DNA of 45,431 bases from Streptomyces sp. 8K308 (GCF_004348315.1 NZ_SMKC01000015.1:1-45431), one strand, 5' to 3'; shown: positions 27,194-35,307, counted from the stretch's first letter. Program-made: numbers and translations. Notes: generated by a model from the sequence alone, not told the origin.

Positions 27194-28201
27194 ATGTCGC
27201 GTCCCGTCACTCTGTTCACCGGTCAGTGGGCCGACCTGCCCTTCGAGGAGGTGTGCCGGCTGGCGGCCGGCTGGGGCTACGACGGCCTGGAGATCGCCTG
27301 CTCCGGCGACCACCTGGAGATCGACCGGGCGGTCGCCGAGCCGGACTACCTGCCCGCCAAGAAGGCGCTGCTCGAGAGTCACGGTCTGAAGGTGTTCGCC
27401 ATCTCGCACCACCTCGTCGGGCAGGCCGTGTGCGACCACCCGATAGACGAGCGGCACCGCGGCATCCTGCCCGGCAGGATCTGGGGCGACGGCGAGCCCG
27501 AGGGCGTCCGCCGGCGCGCCGCCGAGGAGATGAGGAACACCGCCCGGGTGGCGGCCGCGCTCGGCGTGAACACCGTGGTCGGGTTCACCGGCTCGTCGAT
27601 CTGGCACACCGTCGCCATGTTCCCGCCGGTGCCGGCCGCGATGGTGGAGGCCGGCTACCAGGACTTCGCGGACCGCTGGAACCCCATCCTCGACGTCTTC
27701 GACGCCGAGGGCGTGCGTTTCGCGCACGAGGTGCACCCGAGCGAGATCGCCTACGACTACTGGACGACGCAGCGCGCCCTGGCGGCCGTCGACAACCGGC
27801 CGGCTTTCGGCCTGAACTACGACCCGTCGCACATGGTGTGGCAGGACCTGGACTATCTGGCCTTCATCTCGGACTTCGCCGACCGGATCTACCACGTCGA
27901 TTTCAAGGACACCAAGAAGCGGTTGAACGGCCGCAACGGGCGGCTCGGTTCGCACCTGCCGTGGGCCGACCCGCGGCGCGGCTGGGACTTCGTCTCGCTC
28001 GGCCACGGGGACGTCGACTTCGAGGGCTGTGTGCGGGTGCTCAACGCGATCGGCTACGACGGGCCCATCTCCGTGGAGTGGGAGGACGCGGGCATGGACC
28101 GGCTGATCGGCGCGCCGGACGCGCTGGCGCGCGTCCGGGAGCTGGTGGCCATCGAGCCGCCGGCGCAGGCCTTCGACGCGGCGTTCAACACCGGCGGCTG
28201 A
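27194..28201 (+). CDS. Sugar phosphate isomerase/epimerase-type TIM barrel protein
   Basis: 335-aa xylose-isomerase-like TIM barrel (AP endonuclease 2 superfamily). It starts [35 protein letters not shown]; the metal-binding residues typical of the fold lie in [14 protein letters not shown] (Glu near residue 178), [13 protein letters not shown] (Asp/His), [10 protein letters not shown] and [10 protein letters not shown] (C-terminal Glu). A strong AAGGAG site precedes the ATG, six bases after the dehydrogenase stop, so the genes are one operon. Related pairs interconvert 3-keto sugars, deglycosylate 3-keto-glycosides, or process inositols. A long hairpin follows the stop. Confidence 0.92.
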   Translation: MSRPVTLFTGQWADLPFEEVCRLAAGWGYDGLEIACSGDHLEIDRAVAEPDYLPAKKALLESHGLKVFAISHHLVGQAVCDHPIDERHRGILPGRIWGDGEPEGVRRRAAEEMRNTARVAAALGVNTVVGFTGSSIWHTVAMFPPVPAAMVEAGYQDFADRWNPILDVFDAEGVRFAHEVHPSEIAYDYWTTQRALAAVDNRPAFGLNYDPSHMVWQDLDYLAFISDFADRIYHVDFKDTKKRLNGRNGRLGSHLPWADPRRGWDFVSLGHGDVDFEGCVRVLNAIGYDGPISVEWEDAGMDRLIGAPDALARVRELVAIEPPAQAFDAAFNTGG

Positions 28202-28206
28202 GCGAC

Positions 28207-28239
28207 TAATACCACGATTATGCCACGGTTATGCCACGG
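28207..28239. repeat. Three tandem 11-bp repeats in an AT-rich spacer
   Basis: TAATACCACGA, TTATGCCACGG and TTATGCCACGG follow one another without gaps (28207-28217, 28218-28228, 28229-28239); units 2 and 3 are identical. A degenerate fourth unit begins TAATA at 28240. An 11-bp period places each unit on the same helix face, a layout known from SARP-type activator sites. The local 60-bp stretch has only about 47% G+C. Unit 3 also forms the left arm of a hairpin. Confidence 0.7.
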
Positions 28240-28273
28240 TAATATCGCATTACTTCCTGCGGTATTACCGTGG
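28234..28273. terminator. Long hairpin after the sugar operon
   Basis: Bases 28234-28249 pair with 28258-28273 over 16 bp (11 consecutive perfect pairs from the base, then one G-U, then four more) around an eight-base loop, TTACTTCC. No U-tract follows. It may end the ROK-oxidoreductase-isomerase transcript, whose stop is at 28201, or act as an operator, because its left arm contains one of the tandem repeat units. Confidence 0.6.
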
Positions 28274-28440
28274 TCCCGTCGGAACACGGATTCCCGCCCA
28301 GCAAATGTGAGCGGATCAACTCTCGCCCTGCGCCCCATCCATTCCGTTACACGGCGAATACCCAGCGAACCGGTTTCCCCGACCTCCGGACCCGGGATAA
28401 GCACCCCTGCCAGGAATTCCTGGAACGAAAGGGGAAACCC

Positions 28441-28530
28441 GTGTCCGAGCTTCACGAATCCGCGCCGCGGGCCGAAGGGGACTCCCTCGGCGGCGTCATC
28501 CAGGACCTCGCCCGCGCGCTGGCGCGCTGA
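28441..28530 (+). CDS. Small peptide gene, 29 aa, unknown
   Basis: A GTG at 28441 is preceded by a good GAAAGGGG site six bases away and followed by 28 codons to TGA. The peptide is charged at the front (SELHESAPRAEGD) and ends in a short amphipathic helix (SLGGVIQDLARALAR). It has no cysteine or threonine, so a lanthipeptide-type core is not apparent. The frame is open upstream to about 28270, but that stretch is AT-rich, lacks a ribosome site and looks non-coding. The next gene begins 11 bases after the stop. I do not recognise the peptide. It could be a RiPP precursor, a leader peptide whose translation couples to the following gene, or a small partner protein. The coding call rests on the ribosome site and the spacing. 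Confidence 0.5.
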   Translation: MSELHESAPRAEGDSLGGVIQDLARALAR

Positions 28531-28541
28531 GGCTCCGCTCG

Positions 28542-29252
28542 ATGTCGATCACGCATCAGCCGGCGCCCGGCTCCGTCGAGGAGGCGACCGGGGCCCTGGC
28601 CGACGCACTGGCCGGGGCCCTGCGGCGCGGGGACCAGGGCGTCGCCGCTCGCTTCCGCCTCGACTCGTGGGACCAACGGCCCGGCGGCCTGGCCGCCGTC
28701 CGCGTGCTGGGCGCTGACGTGCTCGTGCCCTTCCTGCTGACGGGCCAGCCCCTGCGGCAGGATGAGGCGTCGCTGGTGCGGGCCGCGGTGCGGGCCTACC
28801 CCGCACCGCGAGGCCACGGCCCCGAGGAAGCCCTGTGGGGCGTCAGGGACGCCGCCCTCGCCGCGGCGCTGGCCCGCCTCGGCGTGGACGCCGCCGGCTG
28901 GGAGGGCCTGGCCGCCACCGGCGCGCCGACCCGTCTGGCCCCCGGCTGGCTGACGCTGGCCGCCGATCTCGTCCGCCTCTCCACCGCGGCGCACCCCCTG
29001 CTCGCGCCCGACCTCACCAGGCGACTCGGCGATCGCCGCCTCGACGTCGAACGCGGCCTGGTGCGCGCGGTACTCCGCCACGACCTGCTGAGCGCCGCCC
29101 GGCTCTCCCGCTGGCTGTTGGCGCTCTCCCCCCGGGGCGCGGGCGCGGTGGCGCTGCCGCCGATCCTCGACCTCCTGGAGACCGTCGGCGCCGACGATCC
29201 CCGGGTGCGGTTCGAGACCGCCATCGCCCGCCGTCTGAACGACTCGCACTGA
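28542..29252 (+). CDS. Unrecognised 236-aa helical protein
   Basis: I do not recognise this protein. It is Ala/Leu/Arg-rich and predicted largely helical, with no signal peptide, no membrane segment and no catalytic motif that I can name. Recurrent leucine-rich helices occur throughout (EEATGALADALAGALRRG; AALAAALARLGVD; LTLAADLVRLSTAAHPLLA). The C-terminal third (VLRHDLLSAARLSRWLLALS, ILDLLETVGADDPRVRFETA) looks like an alpha-alpha solenoid or toroid. Its ATG is 11 bases after the small-peptide stop and 21 bases separate its end from the next gene, so the four genes 28441-31267 appear to be one transcription unit. Codon use and third-position GC are typical of the window, supporting a real gene. 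Confidence 0.7.
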   Translation: MSITHQPAPGSVEEATGALADALAGALRRGDQGVAARFRLDSWDQRPGGLAAVRVLGADVLVPFLLTGQPLRQDEASLVRAAVRAYPAPRGHGPEEALWGVRDAALAAALARLGVDAAGWEGLAATGAPTRLAPGWLTLAADLVRLSTAAHPLLAPDLTRRLGDRRLDVERGLVRAVLRHDLLSAARLSRWLLALSPRGAGAVALPPILDLLETVGADDPRVRFETAIARRLNDSH

Positions 29253-29273
29253 GACCATCCGAGGAGGAGCAGC

Positions 29274-30200
29274 ATGGACGCCATGGCGGTGCGCCTGGCC
29301 CAGCAGGTCAGCGAGCGGGCCGTGGACTGGCTGGGGCGGCTACGCGGCCGGTTCGCGCTCGACCGCGAGGTGCCGGAACACGAGATCAGCGGCGAGAGCC
29401 TCAAGGCGCTCGGCGAACTGGCACTCGTCGCCAGCGTGGTGATCCGCGAGGCGGTGGCGGGCCCGCGTTCGGCCGGGACCGCTCGCTCACTGCTCGACTT
29501 CGCCTGGCGGGAGTTCGACGAGGGCGCCCTGCTCTGGCGGCTCCAGAGCCACACCCCGGGCGCCACCCACGCCATGGAGTTCTACTCCCACTTCGTCCCC
29601 GTCGGATACCGGCACCCGGGGCTCGACCGGCTCGCCGGGACGGTACTCGGAACCCGCGCCGCCCGGGTGGTCGAGCACGTGCCAAGCCGACGGCTCGCCG
29701 TCTGGGCGGCCGCACGCCGGATCGGCGTCCAACCGCCGAGCGCCGCGTCCGAGTTGATCGACCGGACCTGGCTGGGCGGCACGCCGGAGCCCTGGATGAT
29801 GGACGCCGACAACGCCCACGGTGTCACGCACACCGTGTTCCACCTCACCGACTGGGGCGACGACCCGGCCGGCCTTCCGGAGCCGCTGCACGCGTATGTC
29901 AGGCGCTGGTTGCCCGTCTGGGTCGAGGTGTTCCGCGAGACCAGGTTCTGGGACCTGCTGCTCGAGTTCCTGATGGTGGGCGCCTGTCTGCCCGAGCCGA
30001 TGCTCTTCCCCACCGTCTGGAAGGAGGTGACGGAGGCCCAGCACGCGGACGGCATGCTGCCCAACAGCCTGACCACGCCGCCGATGGAACCGGAACGCGC
30101 CTGGGCCAACCACCACCCCACCATCGTGGCCGCGGTCGCCGGCACCCTCACCGTCTCCCGCGCCCTGTCCACCGCGACCACGGGCGGGAGCCGGGCATGA
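29274..30200 (+). CDS. DUF6895-like protein, unknown function
   Basis: 308-aa soluble protein resembling, from memory, the actinobacterial DUF6895 family (all-helical, about 300 aa). Conserved-looking blocks are LLDFAWREFDEGALLWRLQ, EFYSHFVPVGYRHPGLDRL, ELIDRTWLGGTPEPWMMDAD, THTVFHLTDWGDDPAGLPEP and LLEFLMVGACLPEP. The spaced His, Asp and Trp residues within paired helices suggest an (alpha/alpha) toroid of the kind seen in cyclases and glycosidases, but no known catalytic set is identifiable. A GAGGAGGAG ribosome site precedes the ATG. The stop overlaps the hydrolase start (ATGA), implying coupled synthesis. The family's biochemical role is not known to me. Confidence 0.75.
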   Translation: MDAMAVRLAQQVSERAVDWLGRLRGRFALDREVPEHEISGESLKALGELALVASVVIREAVAGPRSAGTARSLLDFAWREFDEGALLWRLQSHTPGATHAMEFYSHFVPVGYRHPGLDRLAGTVLGTRAARVVEHVPSRRLAVWAAARRIGVQPPSAASELIDRTWLGGTPEPWMMDADNAHGVTHTVFHLTDWGDDPAGLPEPLHAYVRRWLPVWVEVFRETRFWDLLLEFLMVGACLPEPMLFPTVWKEVTEAQHADGMLPNSLTTPPMEPERAWANHHPTIVAAVAGTLTVSRALSTATTGGSRA

Positions 30201-31267
30201 GCACCACGGCCACCATCGCGGGGCTGCTGAACAAGCACATCGGCGACCTGGTCGCCGATCAGCACGCCCCGGCCGCGGTCGGCGCCGCGATCCGCGGCGC
30301 CGACCAGTCGGTCGCGGTCGCCGGTGACCGGCTGCGGCCGGGTCGCGCCCACCGGGACCGCGGCCGGCAACCCGTCTGCCCTGACACGCTGTTCGCCCTC
30401 GGCTCGCTCACCAGGACCTTCACGACCCTGCTGCTCGCCGAGCTCGCGGTGCGCGGCGAGGTCTCCTACGACGACCCGATCGACAGCTATCTGCCGCCCG
30501 GCGCCACCCCCCTTCCCGGGCCCGGCGCTCCACGCGCCCTGGTGGATCTCGCCACCCACACCGCCGGGCTCCCCCGGCTGCCCCGCAACCTCTACCCGCG
30601 CGGGCTGCGCCGCTGGCGGACCGACCCCTACGCCGGCTACCGCCCGATCGACCTCTACCGGGCCACCGCCCGGCTGCCCCACCAGCCGAGGCGCACCACC
30701 ATCCGCTACTCCACCTTCGGCGTCGGCCTGCTCGGCCAGTTGCTGGCCAACGCCGCCGGCACCGACTACGCGGAGCTGCTGGCCGAACGGGTGCTGCGTC
30801 CCCTCGGCATGCGGGACACGCAGGTGCCCGACGAGCCGACGCTCGACGAGCGAGCCGCGCACGGCCACCGCCGTGGGCACCCGTTCCCGCACTGGCACTT
30901 CGACGCGCTCGCCCCCTCCGGCGCGCTCTACTCGACGGCCGCCGACATGCTGCGCTACCTACGCGCCCAGCTCAATCCCGCCACCGTCGTCCCGTCCTCG
31001 CTGGCCTCGGCGGTCATCGACTCGCAGTGGCCACGCCGGGCCACGCAGCGGGGCCAGAGGGTCGTCGGCCTGGGCTGGGACATCAGGGTGGTCGAGGGCC
31101 GCGCCCTGCTCTGGCACACCGGGGCGACGGGCGGCTTCACCGCGTTCGCCGGCTTCAGCCCGGACGCCGACGCCGGGGTCGCGGTGCTGGCCAACACGAC
31201 GCCGACCCACCGGCAGCCGGTGATCCGCGCGGGCCGCCGGCTGTTCCGGGCCCTGGCGCTGCCGTGA
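30197..31267 (+). CDS. Beta-lactamase-fold serine hydrolase with altered SxxK motif
   Basis: 356-aa protein of the PF00144 group (class C beta-lactamase, D-aminopeptidase and esterase relatives); no signal peptide. The nucleophile region reads TLFALGSLTRTFTTLLLAEL, in which the normal S-x-x-K is S-L-T-R (Ser near residue 73). The second motif Y-x-N is Y-S-T (IRYSTFGVGLLG), while the third (HTG in LLWHTGATGGF) is intact. Family blocks DLATHTAGLPRLPRNL, LAERVLRPLGMRDTQVP and PSGALYSTAADMLRYL confirm the assignment. Loss of the general-base lysine and of the Asn suggests either different chemistry or a non-catalytic binding role. Its start overlaps the DUF6895-like gene by four bases. It converges on the MMPL gene with seven bases between the stops. 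Confidence 0.85.
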   Translation: MSTTATIAGLLNKHIGDLVADQHAPAAVGAAIRGADQSVAVAGDRLRPGRAHRDRGRQPVCPDTLFALGSLTRTFTTLLLAELAVRGEVSYDDPIDSYLPPGATPLPGPGAPRALVDLATHTAGLPRLPRNLYPRGLRRWRTDPYAGYRPIDLYRATARLPHQPRRTTIRYSTFGVGLLGQLLANAAGTDYAELLAERVLRPLGMRDTQVPDEPTLDERAAHGHRRGHPFPHWHFDALAPSGALYSTAADMLRYLRAQLNPATVVPSSLASAVIDSQWPRRATQRGQRVVGLGWDIRVVEGRALLWHTGATGGFTAFAGFSPDADAGVAVLANTTPTHRQPVIRAGRRLFRALALP

Positions 31268-31274
31268 GCCGGCG

Positions 31275-33446
31275 TCACTCGTCGCCGGGGCGTTCCAGGC
31301 GTCGCCCCTCGATGTCGGGGTCGGGCACCAGCCGGCCGAACCAGGCCGGGTGGTACCAGATGCGGGACCCCGTGATGGCCATCACGGCCGGCACCAGGGT
31401 CAGCCGGACCACGAACGCGTCGAGCAGCACGCCCACCGCGAAGGCGAAGCCGATGGCCTTGATGGTCGGGTCGTCGGTGGCCATGAACGCCACGAAGATC
31501 GCGAACATGATGAGTGCGGCCGCCGTCACCACCCGGGCGGCGAGCGCCGTGCCGAGCGCGACCGCCCGCCGGGGATCGTCCGTCTCGCCGCACACCTCCT
31601 TGATCCGGGAGACCACGAACACCTCGTAGTCGCTGGAGAGTCCGAAGATGATGGCGAGCATGATGATGGGCAGGAAACTGATGGTCTCGGTCGGCGTGAT
31701 GCCGAACAGGTGCTCGCCCCAGCCCCACTGGAACATGGCCACCTCGGCGCCGAACGCGGCGGCCACCGAGAGCAGGAAGCCGAGGACGGACTTCAGCGGC
31801 ACCAGGACGGTGCGGAAGGCGAACGTCAGCAGCACGAAGGCGAGTCCGACCACCACGATGAGGAAGACCGGCAGCGCGTCGGCGAGTTTGGCGGAGACGT
31901 CGATGTTGGAGGCCGTGTTGCCACCGACCGTGACATGGGCCCCGGTGCCGGCCGCGACCTGGTCCCGGTGATCCCTGATGTCGTGCACCAGGTCGGCGGT
32001 GGCCGGGTCGTTGGGGCCGGTCGCCGGCACCGCCTGGATCACCGCGACGTCGTGCCCCGAGCCGACCGGCCTGGCCGAGACCACCCCGGGCCGCTCGCCG
32101 ACGGCCTCCGCGATCCGGTTCACGTCGCGCTCCCCGCGCGCCCCGTGCGCCACCACGAGCAGCGGCCCGTTGGCGCCCACCCCGAAGCCCTCGGAGATCA
32201 GGTCGTAGGCGCGGCGCTGGGTGTCGGAGGTGGGCTTGGCCGAGCCGCTCGGCAGCCCGAGCTCCAACTGGGTGGCGGGCAGCGCGAGTACGCCGAGCAG
32301 CACCACGCCGCCGACGAGCACCGGGATTCGGTGGCGGACCACGAACCGCGCCCACGCCGCGCCCCTGCCGCGCTCGGGCGTGTCGGCCGCGGTCCTGGCC
32401 ACCCGCTCGGTCCAGCCGGGCCGCCAGGGGAGCCGCAGGAAGCGGAGGACGCGCCCGCCGGCGAAGCCGAGCACGGCGGGCAGCAGGGTCAGTGCGATCG
32501 CCATGGCCACCAGCACGGCGACCGCGGCGCACAGTCCCATCACGGTCAGGAAGGGAATGCCGACCACCGAAAGGCCGCAGAGCGCGATGATCACGGTGAG
32601 CGCGGCGAACACCACGGCGCCGCCCGCCGTGCCCGCGGCCATGCCGGCCGAGTCCTCGCCCGCCATCCCGGCGAGCAGGTTGTTGCGGTGCCGGTAGAGG
32701 ATGAAGAGGCCGTAGTCGATGCCGCAGGACAGGCCGAGCATGATGGCGACCGTGGTGGAGGAGGAGGCGATGTCGACCACCGCGGCCACGGCGGTGACCC
32801 CCATGATGGTGATCAGCACGCCGAGCACCGCGGTCACGATCGGCACCCCGGCCGCCACCACCGCGCCGAAGGTGATCAGCAGGATGACCAACGCGATGAC
32901 CAGGCCGACGAGTTCGGGCAGTTCCGAGACCTCGGTGCGCCAGCCGGGGTAGACGCTGCCTGAGTACTCGACCTGGACGTCGGCGTCCTCGGCCGGCCGC
33001 ACGGCGCGCTCCACGCCGTCGAGCGTCGACTCGTCGACGTTCCCCGGCGCCTCGGTGAAGTCCACGCTGCCGAGGGCGACCCGCTCGTCGGACGAGACGG
33101 CCCGCGACTCGAACGGGTCGGAGACGGCGCCGACCTGCGACACGTCGTCGAGGCGCCGCATGGTCTCCTCGATCGCGGCCCGCTGGCGGTCGTCGGTCAC
33201 CCTGGCCTGCCCGTGGGTGGCGAACACCACCTGGGCCGAGCCGCCGCCGAAGGCGGGCAGCTTCCGCTTGAGCAGGTCGGTGGTGCGCTGCGACTCGGTG
33301 CCGGGGATGGTGAAGACGTCGTTGGTCTGCCCGCCGCTGCCGAGCGCCAGCGCCACCGCGACCACGGCGAGCAGCAGCCAGCCGCCGAGCACCAGGCGGC
33401 GGCGCCGGTAGGCCCACCGGCCGAGCCTGAACAGTAGGTGGGACAT
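31275..33446 (-). CDS. MMPL-family (RND) transporter
   Basis: 723-aa membrane exporter of the MmpL type. It has two RND halves, each with one N-terminal helix, an extracellular domain and five clustered helices. The first half contains LVGLVIALVILLITFGAVVAA and the proton-relay region IMLGLSCGIDYGLFILYRHR; the second contains IIMLAIIFGLSSDYEVFVVSR, the paired D-Y motif of the family, followed by TIKAIGFAFAVGVLLDAFVV. Such proteins move lipids, siderophores, signalling molecules or drugs out of the cell. AGGAGG precedes the ATG. It is convergent with the serine hydrolase operon and divergent from the streptogrisin gene. A link to the 28.4-31.3 kb operon is possible but not shown. Confidence 0.93.
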   Translation of the reverse strand: MSHLLFRLGRWAYRRRRLVLGGWLLLAVVAVALALGSGGQTNDVFTIPGTESQRTTDLLKRKLPAFGGGSAQVVFATHGQARVTDDRQRAAIEETMRRLDDVSQVGAVSDPFESRAVSSDERVALGSVDFTEAPGNVDESTLDGVERAVRPAEDADVQVEYSGSVYPGWRTEVSELPELVGLVIALVILLITFGAVVAAGVPIVTAVLGVLITIMGVTAVAAVVDIASSSTTVAIMLGLSCGIDYGLFILYRHRNNLLAGMAGEDSAGMAAGTAGGAVVFAALTVIIALCGLSVVGIPFLTVMGLCAAVAVLVAMAIALTLLPAVLGFAGGRVLRFLRLPWRPGWTERVARTAADTPERGRGAAWARFVVRHRIPVLVGGVVLLGVLALPATQLELGLPSGSAKPTSDTQRRAYDLISEGFGVGANGPLLVVAHGARGERDVNRIAEAVGERPGVVSARPVGSGHDVAVIQAVPATGPNDPATADLVHDIRDHRDQVAAGTGAHVTVGGNTASNIDVSAKLADALPVFLIVVVGLAFVLLTFAFRTVLVPLKSVLGFLLSVAAAFGAEVAMFQWGWGEHLFGITPTETISFLPIIMLAIIFGLSSDYEVFVVSRIKEVCGETDDPRRAVALGTALAARVVTAAALIMFAIFVAFMATDDPTIKAIGFAFAVGVLLDAFVVRLTLVPAVMAITGSRIWYHPAWFGRLVPDPDIEGRRLERPGDE

Positions 33447-33580
33447 CGCGGTTCCTCCTGGCCACCCGAGGGCGAGGTGACCGATGGTGAGCGACCGATC
33501 ACCCGCCGATCCTTCACCGGAGGCGCGGGGCGCGGGCTCCGCGACACGCGCGGGTGGCGCGTGGGAGAATCCCTCAATTG

Positions 33581-33592
33581 TCATGCCCATGA
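33581..33592 (+). promoter_or_regulatory. Protease-associated palindrome TCATGCCCATGA, copy 2
   Basis: TCATGCCCATGA lies 20 bases before the streptogrisin start. Surrounding bases CAATTG and ATCTC match the snapalysin upstream region almost exactly (22719-22730, minus strand), with about 21 of 24 positions identical overall. The two copies differ by 11 bases in distance to the start codon, one helical turn. Confidence 0.65.
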
Positions 33593-33612
33593 ATCTCCGT
33601 TCGGAGGACCGC

Positions 33613-34515
33613 ATGCACGATTCCCGCACCACCCCGCTCCTCAGACGCCTCGTCATCGCGCTGGCCGTGCCCCTGCTGGCGCTCCTCGGCCTGGCGCTGC
33701 CCGCGCGGGCCGAACCGGCCCCCGCCTCGTTCGCCGCCGACCAGCTCGAAGCCGCGAGCGACGCGGTGCTCGCCGCCGACGTCGCGGGCACGGCCTGGGC
33801 CGTCGACCACGCCGCCGGCACCGTCCGGGTCACCGTGGACGACTCCGTCTCCCCCGTCGACCTCGCCCACCTGCGGCGCACCGCAGGACCGCTCGCCGAC
33901 GCCCTGACCGTCGAGCGCACCCCCGGCACCCTCACCCCACGGCTGCGCGGCGGCGAGGCCGTCTACGGCGCCGGCGTCCGCTGCGCGGTGGGCTTCAACG
34001 CCCGCTCGGGATCGGCCTACTACTTCATCACCGCCGGGCACTGCACCTCGCTGGCCAACACCTGGTTCTCCGACGCCTCGCACAGCACCGCCGTCGGCCA
34101 GACCTTCGGCACCAGCTTCCCGGGCAACGACTACGGCCTGGTCCGCTACCTCGCCGCCCCGTCCCCCTGGCCGCCCGGCGTCGTCTGCAACGGCGTGCCG
34201 GTCGACATCATCGGGGTCGGCACGCCCACCATCGGCATGAGCGTCCGCTTCGCCGGCCCGGCCAGCGGCTGCCGCTCGGGCACCGTCACGGCCCTCAACG
34301 CGACCGTCAACTACGGGGGCGGCGACATCGTCTCCGGGCTGATCCGCACCAACATCTGCGCCGAGCCAGGCGACAGCGGCGGCCCGCTGTTCACGCCCGG
34401 CGGACTCGCCATCGGCATCCTCTCCGGCGGCAGCGGCAACTGCGCCAGCGGCGGCACCAGCTACTTCCAGCCCGTCGGAGAGGTGCTCAGCGCCTACGGG
34501 CTCACCCTCCCGTAA
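33613..34515 (+). CDS. Streptogrisin-type secreted serine protease (S1)
   Basis: 300-aa chymotrypsin-fold preproprotease. Signal peptide: residues 1-33 (LVIALAVPLLALLGLALPARA). A propeptide of about 80 residues follows (FAADQLEAASDAVLAADVAG, PVDLAHLRRTAGPLADAL), as in the alpha-lytic protease/streptogrisin group, where it acts as a foldase. The mature enzyme begins near residue 110 and carries the triad His143 (FITAGHC), Asp173 (GNDYGLVRY) and Ser255 (EPGDSGGPLF), with paired cysteines (C-A-V-G...GHC; GC-RSG...NICAE). The chosen ATG at 33613 has GGAGG six bases upstream; two ATGs further up lie inside the conserved palindrome and have no ribosome site. The Fpg gene begins nine bases after its stop. 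Confidence 0.93.
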   Translation: MHDSRTTPLLRRLVIALAVPLLALLGLALPARAEPAPASFAADQLEAASDAVLAADVAGTAWAVDHAAGTVRVTVDDSVSPVDLAHLRRTAGPLADALTVERTPGTLTPRLRGGEAVYGAGVRCAVGFNARSGSAYYFITAGHCTSLANTWFSDASHSTAVGQTFGTSFPGNDYGLVRYLAAPSPWPPGVVCNGVPVDIIGVGTPTIGMSVRFAGPASGCRSGTVTALNATVNYGGGDIVSGLIRTNICAEPGDSGGPLFTPGGLAIGILSGGSGNCASGGTSYFQPVGEVLSAYGLTLP

Positions 34516-34524
34516 CGTAGCGGC

Positions 34525-35307
34525 ATGCCCGAACTGCCCGATGTGGAGGAATTCCGGCGCGTCCTGGCGTCCTGCGCCACCGGCCGCCGGATCGAGCGGG
34601 TCGAGGTCGCCGACGCCGGCGTGCTACGCGGGGTCACGGCGCGCCGGCTGCGCCAGCGGCTCACCGGCCGGACCTTCGCGGCACCGCGCCGGCACGGCAA
34701 GTGGCTGCTCGCGCCCACCGAGGGACCCACCGTGCTCTTCCACTTCGGCATGACGGGCAACCTGCGCTGCGACCCGGCCGACGCCTCGGCCGCGCCCCAC
34801 GACCGGGTCACCCTCACCCTCGACGACGGCCGCCGGCTCCGCTACCGCGACCAGCGCAAGCTGCGCGGCATCTGGTTCGCCGCCACGGCCGCCGACGTGG
34901 ACCGGATGCTCGCCGACCAGGGCCCCGACGCGCTGGCCCTCGCCCCCGGCGAGCTGGCCGAACTGCTGGCCGCCCAGCGCCGCCGGGTCAAGGCGGCGCT
35001 GCTCGACCAGTCGACCGTGGCCGGCCTCGGCAATCTGCTGGCCGACGAGATCCTCTGGCACGCGAGGGTCCATCCGGCCCGACGCGCCGTCGACCTGACC
35101 GACGACGAACGACGGCGCGTCGACTCGGCGGCACGGCACGTGCTGCGCGGGGCCGTGCCCGCCGGCCACGTCCCCGCCAAGCCCTCCTGGCTCACCGCCA
35201 GGAGGGACGCGCCCGCGCCGCACTGCCCGCGCTGCGACACCCCGCTCCGGCACAGCCGGGTCGCCGGCCGCACCACGCTGTGGTGTCCCGCCTGCCAGCC
35301 GGAGTGA
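34525..35307 (+). CDS. Fpg/Nei-family DNA glycosylase
   Basis: 260-aa base-excision repair glycosylase/AP lyase. It has the N-terminal MPELPDVE signature with the catalytic Pro2 and Glu3, a beta-hairpin lysine (RRHGKWLLA, about residue 59), LFHFGMTGNL, the helix-2-turn-helix DNA-binding motif (LLDQSTVAGLGNLLADEILW) and a C-terminal zinc finger with four cysteines (CPRC...CPAC). The family acts on oxidised purines (Fpg/MutM) or pyrimidines (Nei). The short loop region does not allow me to choose, and actinobacteria carry several paralogues. It is encoded nine bases after the protease gene on the same strand; this closeness is probably incidental. Confidence 0.92.
   Translation: MPELPDVEEFRRVLASCATGRRIERVEVADAGVLRGVTARRLRQRLTGRTFAAPRRHGKWLLAPTEGPTVLFHFGMTGNLRCDPADASAAPHDRVTLTLDDGRRLRYRDQRKLRGIWFAATAADVDRMLADQGPDALALAPGELAELLAAQRRRVKAALLDQSTVAGLGNLLADEILWHARVHPARRAVDLTDDERRRVDSAARHVLRGAVPAGHVPAKPSWLTARRDAPAPHCPRCDTPLRHSRVAGRTTLWCPACQPE

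Noticed and set aside
28234..28273. Riboswitch in front of the small-peptide unit
   Set aside because: A single symmetrical hairpin with tandem repeats fits a terminator or operator; no known aptamer pattern is seen.
28835..30196. Long plus-strand frame in front of the serine hydrolase
   Set aside because: It overlaps the 236-aa and DUF6895-like genes in another frame and has shadow-type Arg/Pro/Gly composition. The hydrolase starts at 30197 with a coupled ATGA.
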